DNA from: a virus
Virus record (IMG/VR): IMGVR_UViG_3300030380_006811
Location: 1-64,000 of that record
Strand: one strand, 5' to 3'
DNA: 64,000 bases
Below the pieces are notes generated by a model, which was given only the letters and a program-made list of their open reading frames with translations, did no database searches and was not told the DNA's origin. Below, piece by piece: positions 59,017 to 64,000 of the stretch (position 1 is its first letter; every line of letters starts with the position of its first letter). The translations under genes were made by a program, and so were the position numbers.

Positions 59017-59362
59017 TGCAGTTATAGTTAAACCTCAAGAAATAGAAGAAACCACTTATGGATCTATTATTGTTCCTGATATTGGGAAGGATAGAAATGA
59101 GCACGGTACAGTAATAGCTGTTGGTCCAGGAAGACCAACCCAAATGGGGGGATTTATAGAAACCACAGTTAAACCTGGGGATAAAGTAATATTACCTACT
59201 GTTGGTTTTACAAAACTTCAACATGAAGGAGACGAATATTATATAGGCCCAGAAAACCAAATTTTAGCCAAAGTAAAACAAAAAATACAAGTTTCGGAAT
59301 TATTGGAAGAAACTAAAGAAACATTAACTGAAGAAGAAATTAAAGATTTATCAAATGAGTAA
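58994..59362 (+). CDS. groES: Co-chaperonin GroES
   Basis: A 122-residue GroES. LFDAVIVKPQEIEETTYGSIIVPD (about 6-29) with the mobile loop region, GTVIAVGPGRPTQMGG, VKPGDKVILPTVGFTKLQHEGDEYYIGPENQILAKV. An extra acidic C-terminal tail of about 25 residues is unlike host GroES (97). It caps the GroEL ring and is analogous to T4 gp31. Confidence 0.93.
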   Translation: MELEALFDAVIVKPQEIEETTYGSIIVPDIGKDRNEHGTVIAVGPGRPTQMGGFIETTVKPGDKVILPTVGFTKLQHEGDEYYIGPENQILAKVKQKIQVSELLEETKETLTEEEIKDLSNE

Positions 59363-60977
59363 ACAAGTTGTTTTAGGTTCTGAAGCAAGAACCAATTTAG
59401 TAAAAGGAATTGATATATTAGCAGATGCGGTAGTATCAACATTAGGCCCAAATGGTAGAAATGCAGTTATAGCAAACGATCAGGGTGCTCCACAATCTAC
59501 TAAAGATGGAGTTACAGTTGCAAAATCAATTTCATTAAAGGATCCTAACCAAGAATTAGGAGTTCAATTAGTAAAACAAGCTGCAATTAAAACAGCTGAA
59601 AAAGCAGGTGATGGTACTACAACATCTACTTTATTAGCTAGAGAAATGATTAAAGCAGGATTAACAGCTTTAAATAATAATGAAAATGCAGTTCAAATTA
59701 AAAGAGATATAGATGCTACTGTTAAAGAGGTAGTCAATAATCTAAAAAATAATATTGCGGAAGATATTTCAGGTGAGGAACAATTAGAACAAATCGCTAC
59801 AATATCAGCAAATAATGATCCTGAAACTGGAAAATTAATTGCTACTGCAATAGAAAAAGTTGGAATGGAAGGGGTTGTCCACATAGAAGAATCTCGTACA
59901 GGTGAAACCTACTTAGAAACTGTTGAAGGGTTACAGTTTGATCGAGGTTATAAATCACCTTATTTTGTTACAAATAACAATACTATGACTGCCACACTGG
60001 ACAATCCCTTAATTCTAATAGCAGATCAAAAAATAACCCAAGTAAAAGAACTATTGCCTATTTTAGAGAGTGTATCTTCACAAGCAAAATCTTTATTAAT
60101 TATTGCTGAAGATATTGATAATGAAGCACTAGCAACTCTTATTGTTAATAAAATGAGAGGTACAATGAAAGTATGTGCTGTTAAAGCTCCTGATTTTGGT
60201 GATAGAAGAAAATTAGTTCTAGAAGATATAGCAATTACAACTGGTGGTCAAGTCTTTAGTAAAGAAAAAGGAATGAGGTTTGATAAATTTAGTTGGGAAT
60301 GGTTTGGTGAAGCTAGAACAGCAACAATAGGTAAAGAACAAACAACAATAGTAGATGGAAAAGGAACAGTTGAATCAATTGAAACACGTATTGAAGAACT
60401 ACAGCAACAAATCGACAAAGCAACAACGCCGTTCGAAGTCGAAAAACTCCAAGAAAGACTGGCAAAATTCGTCGGAGGAGTAGCTATAATTCATGTAGGA
60501 GGAAATACAGAAACTGAAATGAAAGAGAAAAAAGATAGAGTTGATGACGCATTACACGCAACAAGAGCTGCTATCGAAGAAGGAATAGTGCCCGGAGGAG
60601 GAACGGCATTATTATATGCCTCTAGTGGCATAAAAGCTAATACAACAGGTGCACAAATTGTAGTTGAAGCATGTGCTAAACCTTTTAACCAAATTTTAGT
60701 TAACGCTGGATATGATGAAGTAAAAGGACAAATTTTAGCTGATAATTTAGTTAATTCTGGTAATGATACTTGGGCAGGATTTAATATTAAAACTGAAGAA
60801 GTAGTTGATATGAAAGAAGCAGGTATTATTGATCCTACTAAAGTAGCTAGAACAGCATTACAAAATGCAGCATCAGTAGCAGGTACAGTTTTATTAACTG
60901 AATGTACAGTAGTAGATGAACCAAGTGAAGATTCAAAACAACCACAAATAGATCCATCAATGATGGGGATGATGTAA
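59355..60977 (+). CDS. groEL: Chaperonin GroEL
   Basis: A 540-residue GroEL. ATP-binding TLGPNGRNAVI (about 29-39), KDGVTVAKSI, AGDGTTTSTLLARE (about 83-96), ASANNDPETGKLI-type segment, KAPDFGDRRK, RLAKFVGGVAIIHVGG and VEEGIVPGGGTALLYA-type equatorial motifs, with a GMM end. Complete. Unlike T4, which uses host GroEL, this phage encodes both chaperonin components. It overlaps groES by 8 nt. Confidence 0.97.
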   Translation: MSKQVVLGSEARTNLVKGIDILADAVVSTLGPNGRNAVIANDQGAPQSTKDGVTVAKSISLKDPNQELGVQLVKQAAIKTAEKAGDGTTTSTLLAREMIKAGLTALNNNENAVQIKRDIDATVKEVVNNLKNNIAEDISGEEQLEQIATISANNDPETGKLIATAIEKVGMEGVVHIEESRTGETYLETVEGLQFDRGYKSPYFVTNNNTMTATLDNPLILIADQKITQVKELLPILESVSSQAKSLLIIAEDIDNEALATLIVNKMRGTMKVCAVKAPDFGDRRKLVLEDIAITTGGQVFSKEKGMRFDKFSWEWFGEARTATIGKEQTTIVDGKGTVESIETRIEELQQQIDKATTPFEVEKLQERLAKFVGGVAIIHVGGNTETEMKEKKDRVDDALHATRAAIEEGIVPGGGTALLYASSGIKANTTGAQIVVEACAKPFNQILVNAGYDEVKGQILADNLVNSGNDTWAGFNIKTEEVVDMKEAGIIDPTKVARTALQNAASVAGTVLLTECTVVDEPSEDSKQPQIDPSMMGMM

Positions 60978-60987
60978 AATAATTTCG

Positions 60988-60995
60988 TATATTAT
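60988..60995 (+). promoter_or_regulatory. Early/middle-type motif (TTCGTATATT) abutting an ATG
   Basis: AATTTCGTATATT directly followed by the ATG at 60994; no TTTG box at the expected distance. A transcript from here would begin after that ATG. Confidence 0.3.
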
Positions 60996-61263
60996 GGCTA
61001 CAAAGATTGAAGAAAAAAACATATTAATTGCTAGGAGAGTACCACCTGGTGATAAATGGAGATTAGTCGCAAATGAACCAGATGGTCCTGTACATAAGTC
61101 TTTAACTGATACTTTAGAGGCTTATATGGTAAAAACTGGATTTAAAGGGCATTATAGATTAGAACCATTAAAAAGTAGTTTATATGCAATTGATTCTAAG
61201 GAAACAGAAGTAATACCAGAACCAGAAAAGAAATATAGCATTTATGGAGAATATGGATCATAG
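60994..61263 (+). CDS. Unknown small protein
   Basis: An 89-residue basic, soluble protein (LIARRVPPGDKWRLVANEPDGPVHKSL near 9-35). No known motif. It overlaps the clamp-loader gene by 20 nt, so it belongs to the replisome operon. Confidence 0.5.
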   Translation: MATKIEEKNILIARRVPPGDKWRLVANEPDGPVHKSLTDTLEAYMVKTGFKGHYRLEPLKSSLYAIDSKETEVIPEPEKKYSIYGEYGS

Positions 61264-62170
61264 TTTATTAGTAGAGAAATTTAGACCTAAAACATTAAAT
61301 AACTACGTTGGTAATGAAAATGTTAAAAAGGCTATAGCATCCTACTTAAACCAAAATGATATACAAAATTTTATATTTTATGGACCTGCAGGTACAGGAA
61401 AAACAACATTAGCAAAGATTATTGTTAATAGCTTAGATTGCGACCATTTATACATTAATGCTTCTGATGAACGTGGTATTGAAACTATTAGGGATAAAGT
61501 CTCTAGTTTTGCATCGGTTGCTTCATTTAAACCCCTTAAAGTAGTTATTTTAGATGAAGCTGATTTTCTTACAATTCAAGCCCAAGCATCACTTAGAAAT
61601 ATAATTGAAACATTTTCACGTACTACAAGGTTTATTATGACTTGTAATTTTATAGAACGTATTATTGATCCTTTACAATCTAGATGCCAAGTACTTAAAA
61701 TTGTACCTCCAACTAAAAAAGACGTTGCTAAACATTTAAGTTGGATTTGCAATGAAGAATCAATTACACATGAAATAAGTGAGTTAGTACCTCTAGTTAA
61801 TCAATATTACCCTGATTTACGTAAATGTATTAATACTATACAGTTGTCAACTGTAGATGGTGGTGCAAATGATTTATATCTTAAATTAGATCAATCAATA
61901 TTAGTATCATCTAATTACATAGATAAAGTTATTACTGCTTTAGCCAATAAATCTAAATTTAATAATATTCGTCAAATTATAGCTGATGCTAATGTAGATG
62001 ATTTTGACGAATTATTTAGGGCATTATATGAGAGAGCATCTGAATACTTACCAGGTAAAGAGGGTACAGTTGCTATTTTAGTTAATGATCACCAATATAA
62101 AGCAAATTTCCGAATCGACAAGGAAATAAATATCATGTCGCTAATTTCAAATTTAATAAATAATAAATAA
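61244..62170 (+). CDS. gp44: Clamp loader large subunit, gp44-like
   Basis: A 308-residue AAA+ ATPase. LLVEKFRPKTLNNYVGNENVKKAI (about 5-28), Walker A YGPAGTGKTTLAKI (about 44-57), Walker B VVILDEADFLT (about 98-108), arginine-containing SRCQVLKI motif (about 143-150) and sensor-2-like LRKCINTIQ. It loads the gp45 clamp with the gp62-like subunit encoded downstream. Confidence 0.93.
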   Translation: MENMDHSLLVEKFRPKTLNNYVGNENVKKAIASYLNQNDIQNFIFYGPAGTGKTTLAKIIVNSLDCDHLYINASDERGIETIRDKVSSFASVASFKPLKVVILDEADFLTIQAQASLRNIIETFSRTTRFIMTCNFIERIIDPLQSRCQVLKIVPPTKKDVAKHLSWICNEESITHEISELVPLVNQYYPDLRKCINTIQLSTVDGGANDLYLKLDQSILVSSNYIDKVITALANKSKFNNIRQIIADANVDDFDELFRALYERASEYLPGKEGTVAILVNDHQYKANFRIDKEINIMSLISNLINNK

Positions 62171-62172
62171 TT

Positions 62173-62415
62173 ATGGAACAACCGGTTCAACAACCTAAAA
62201 TTGATTTATCAAACACTACTGCCTTAAAAAATTTTGATGGTGGTGATACTTTTAAACAAGCATTTATAATCAGAAAAGTCTCTAGATTTGTAACAGGTAC
62301 AGATGAAGACGCTATGATGCCAATTCCAGTGTTTGTATGCACAGAATCAGGAAAAATTGTAGGAGAAGGATTACCACCTGAATTAAGAGAAGAATATAAG
62401 GATCAACTTCTTTAA
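62173..62415 (+). CDS. Small protein between clamp loader genes
   Basis: An 80-residue protein (FDGGDTFKQAFIIRKVSRFVTGTDEDAMMPIPVFVCTESGKIVGEGLP). Beta-rich, unknown. Proteins of this type lie in the same position in other marine T4-like phages. Its stop overlaps the gp62-like start. Confidence 0.6.
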   Translation: MEQPVQQPKIDLSNTTALKNFDGGDTFKQAFIIRKVSRFVTGTDEDAMMPIPVFVCTESGKIVGEGLPPELREEYKDQLL

Positions 62416-62831
62416 TGAAAAATATTTTTGATTGGTTAAAAGCAATTAATACTACAAAACCTCCCGTAGAGTCCTTTACAGATAAAGATTGGGAGGTTTG
62501 GAATAGTTATATGATTCATAGATTTATTAGTATGAATCTTGATTATTTAGATATAGTAAATTATGTTCAAGAATTTCCTCCACAGGAGAAAAAAATGATT
62601 TATAATATCTATAAAGAATTTATTCCTAAAAACAGTAAATGGAATAAATATATTAAATCAAGCAATAAAGAACCAAATAAAGATTTAGTAGAACACATTA
62701 AAAACTATTACGAATGTTCAGTAAGAGAGGCAAAAGAATATTTATGTATATTAGACCAAATAGATATAAAAAGTATATTATCTAGTATGGGATTAGAAAA
62801 AAAAGAAATAACTAAATTAATTAAATTATGA
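62415..62831 (+). CDS. gp62: Clamp loader small subunit, gp62-like
   Basis: A 138-residue helical protein: NIFDWLKAINTTKPPVESFTDKDWEVWNSYMIHRFISMNLDYLDIVNYVQ (from the start), ending in lysine-rich helices. The NSYMIHRFISMN pattern and position after gp44 identify gp62; T4 gp62 is 187 residues, so this one is shorter. Confidence 0.82.
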   Translation: MKNIFDWLKAINTTKPPVESFTDKDWEVWNSYMIHRFISMNLDYLDIVNYVQEFPPQEKKMIYNIYKEFIPKNSKWNKYIKSSNKEPNKDLVEHIKNYYECSVREAKEYLCILDQIDIKSILSSMGLEKKEITKLIKL

Positions 62832-63055
62832 ATTTACAAGTGTATAAATTTTTAAAATCTGAAGCTGAAGCTGATAAAAATAAAGCTTTAGCAAGTATAG
62901 AATTACTAACTAACCATCCAGCGGGAATAGGTGATCATTCAACTAAAGACTATTGGGATAATTGCACTGAAGCATTAAAATTATTATCTTCTGCAGATGA
63001 AAGGTTAGAAATTTTAGAAAAATATTTTCAAATTAAAGATCAAGTTAATGGGTGA
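62828..63055 (+). CDS. Unknown helical protein
   Basis: A 75-residue helical protein (ATGA overlap with gp62): AEADKNKALASIELLTNHPAGIGDHSTKDYWDNCTEALKLLSSADERLEIL. The pattern is common in marine phages; function unknown. Confidence 0.6.
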   Translation: MNLQVYKFLKSEAEADKNKALASIELLTNHPAGIGDHSTKDYWDNCTEALKLLSSADERLEILEKYFQIKDQVNG

Positions 63056-63518
63056 TAGTGTAAGTAAGTACTATGAATTAGTTAGTGAAGAAGAATTTGA
63101 TAAATTAGTTGAAAATGATAAAGCTGATTTGGGAGCATCTTTAGAAAAACAAGCTAAGCATACTAATTGGGAAGAAGAATATATGGATGTTATAACTCAC
63201 TTTGAAAAGGAATACCCAGAATTATCATCTGAATTTAAATTAATCCAAAAAGAAATGTATGATATGTTTGCTCGCAAACATATGGATTATGGTTTAAATA
63301 ATATTGCTTTAGGTGGTGATTTAACTAATGCGGAAGATAAAAAATTTTCACTTACTGGTTTAGCAATTAGATTAACTGATAAAATTAGTAGATTAAAAAA
63401 CCTCCTTATTAACGGCAAAAATTTTGTTGAAGGTGAAGGAATGGAAGATACGTTTATTGATATAGCCAATTATGGAATAATTGGATTGTTAGTAGGACGT
63501 GACAAATGGAAAAAATAA
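63048..63518 (+). CDS. DUF1599-like nucleotide-modification-associated protein
   Basis: A 156-residue protein. The C-terminal two thirds carry MYDMFARKHMDYGLNNIALGGDL (about residues 70-92), GLAIRLTDKISRLKNLL and EDTFIDIANYGIIGLLVGRDKW, the pattern of the DUF1599/Nmad family linked to modified-base phages. A link with the 7-deazaguanine module is possible. It overlaps the preceding gene by 8 nt. Confidence 0.7.
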   Translation: MGDSVSKYYELVSEEEFDKLVENDKADLGASLEKQAKHTNWEEEYMDVITHFEKEYPELSSEFKLIQKEMYDMFARKHMDYGLNNIALGGDLTNAEDKKFSLTGLAIRLTDKISRLKNLLINGKNFVEGEGMEDTFIDIANYGIIGLLVGRDKWKK

Positions 63519-63521
63519 ATT

Positions 63522-64000
63522 TTGGCTAGAAAAATACCTAGAATAGTTAGGGAAATTAGAAATAATCCACCCCAAGAGATTAATTTTGCTTATCAAAAAA
63601 ATGTCTCTTATTCGCAAATGTCTATATTTCGTAGTTGTCCCCATCGTTGGAAATTACAATATAAAGATAAAATTAGGGTATTTACATCTTCAATTCATAC
63701 TGTATTTGGGACAGCCATCCATGAGGTATTACAACATTATTTAGATATAATGTTTGATACTAGTGCTGCTAATGCCGATAGAATTGATTTAGAAGAATTA
63801 TTCCAAGAAAAATTTATTGGCGAATACCAAAACCAATATAAAAGAAATAATAATCAACATTTTTCATCTGCTGAAGAAATGAGGGAATTTTTTGAAGATG
63901 GAGTTGGGATCCTAAATTGGTTTAAAAAGAAAAGATCTAGATATTTTTCAAGAAGAGGTTATCATTTAGTAGGATGTGAGTTACCTATAATAATTTCTCC
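63522..64000 (+). CDS. PD-(D/E)XK nuclease, RecB/Cas4-like (3' end outside window)
   Basis: An open frame from TTG at 63522 (three bases after the preceding stop) to the window end, about 159 codons. SYSQMSIFRSCPHRWKLQYKDKI (about residues 30-52) and TVFGTAIHEVLQHYL (about 62-76) match the N-terminus of Cas4/AddB-like exonucleases. The catalytic Asp/Glu/Lys motifs would lie beyond the window. In T4-like phages such nucleases take part in recombination and host DNA degradation. Confidence 0.72.
   Translation, partial: MARKIPRIVREIRNNPPQEINFAYQKNVSYSQMSIFRSCPHRWKLQYKDKIRVFTSSIHTVFGTAIHEVLQHYLDIMFDTSAANADRIDLEELFQEKFIGEYQNQYKRNNNQHFSSAEEMREFFEDGVGILNWFKKKRSRYFSRRGYHLVGCELPIIIS

Noticed and set aside
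1-64000. CRISPR array, insertion sequence, integrase or attachment site
   Set aside because: No regular spaced direct repeats, no transposase or integrase motifs and no terminal inverted repeats were seen; the genome looks strictly lytic.

Overview
The window is a contiguous piece of a large, AT-rich, T4-like myovirus genome. Every supported gene lies on the + strand, tightly packed and often with overlapping stop and start codons. The host is most likely a marine member of the Bacteroidota (Flavobacteriia-like). The arguments are sequence-internal. A late gene carries a C-terminal type IX secretion (T9SS) sorting domain. Four nearby exported proteins place Gln right after the predicted signal-peptidase site, as the Bacteroidetes Q-rule predicts. 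Several intergenic regions carry TTTG-N19/20-TATATT, which resembles the Bacteroidetes -33/-7 promoter. Shine-Dalgarno sequences are rarely obvious.

Layout. 1-7 kb: head and neck module (end of a scaffold gene, gp23-like major capsid protein, PhoH, two small structural genes, gp13/gp14/gp15-like neck and tail-completion proteins). 7.1-14.9 kb: an inserted sugar and glycosylation island (APS-kinase-like, HAD phosphatase, nucleotidyltransferase, DUF2061, a 1244-residue four-domain glycosyltransferase/deacetylase, a further putative glycosyltransferase, two SDR sugar enzymes). 14.9-28.4 kb: tail module (sheath, tube, two overlapping chaperone-like genes, tape measure, LysM baseplate protein, hub with a fused cell-wall hydrolase-like domain). 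28.4-37.3 kb: replication and nucleotides (a divergent family A polymerase-like protein, gp32, UvsX, 5'-3' exonuclease, gp41 helicase, ribonucleotide reductase). 37.3-45.4 kb: envelope and lysis island (T9SS cargo, outer-membrane barrel, thioredoxin-fold protein without cysteines, small membrane proteins, YkuD-like putative endolysin, HExxH protein). 45.4-52.5 kb: 7-deazaguanine DNA-modification module (DpdA-like transglycosylase, QueC, QueD, QueE, FolE, with flavodoxin and thioredoxin) plus a phosphoribosyltransferase and MazG. 52.5-64 kb: replisome and chaperones (family B polymerase split into two genes by four unrelated genes, gp45 clamp, gp44/gp62 clamp loader, Hsp20, GroES, GroEL, and the start of a PD-(D/E)XK nuclease).

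The phage thus encodes most of a T4-type replisome and its own dNTP supply. It probably replaces guanine in its DNA with a 7-deazaguanine base, carries its own folding machinery for virion proteins, and encodes enzymes that probably decorate a virion or host surface with sugars. Two recurrent upstream motifs divide the genome. TATTTATAATAAAAT precedes structural and other late genes, often ending only 4-11 nt before the ATG. TTCGTATATT precedes replication and modification genes.

Least expected features: the four-domain protein with an Aah/TibC-type O-heptosyltransferase core, downstream of a kinase/HAD/nucleotidyltransferase set; QueC with all four C-terminal zinc cysteines substituted; the split polymerase with a sulfotransferase-like gene between the halves; a possible +1/-2 frameshift in the tail chaperone pair; the phage-borne T9SS cargo; and a tRNA-like sequence whose anticodon loop is replaced by about 46 nt. 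All functions are inferred from sequence reading; no searches were run.
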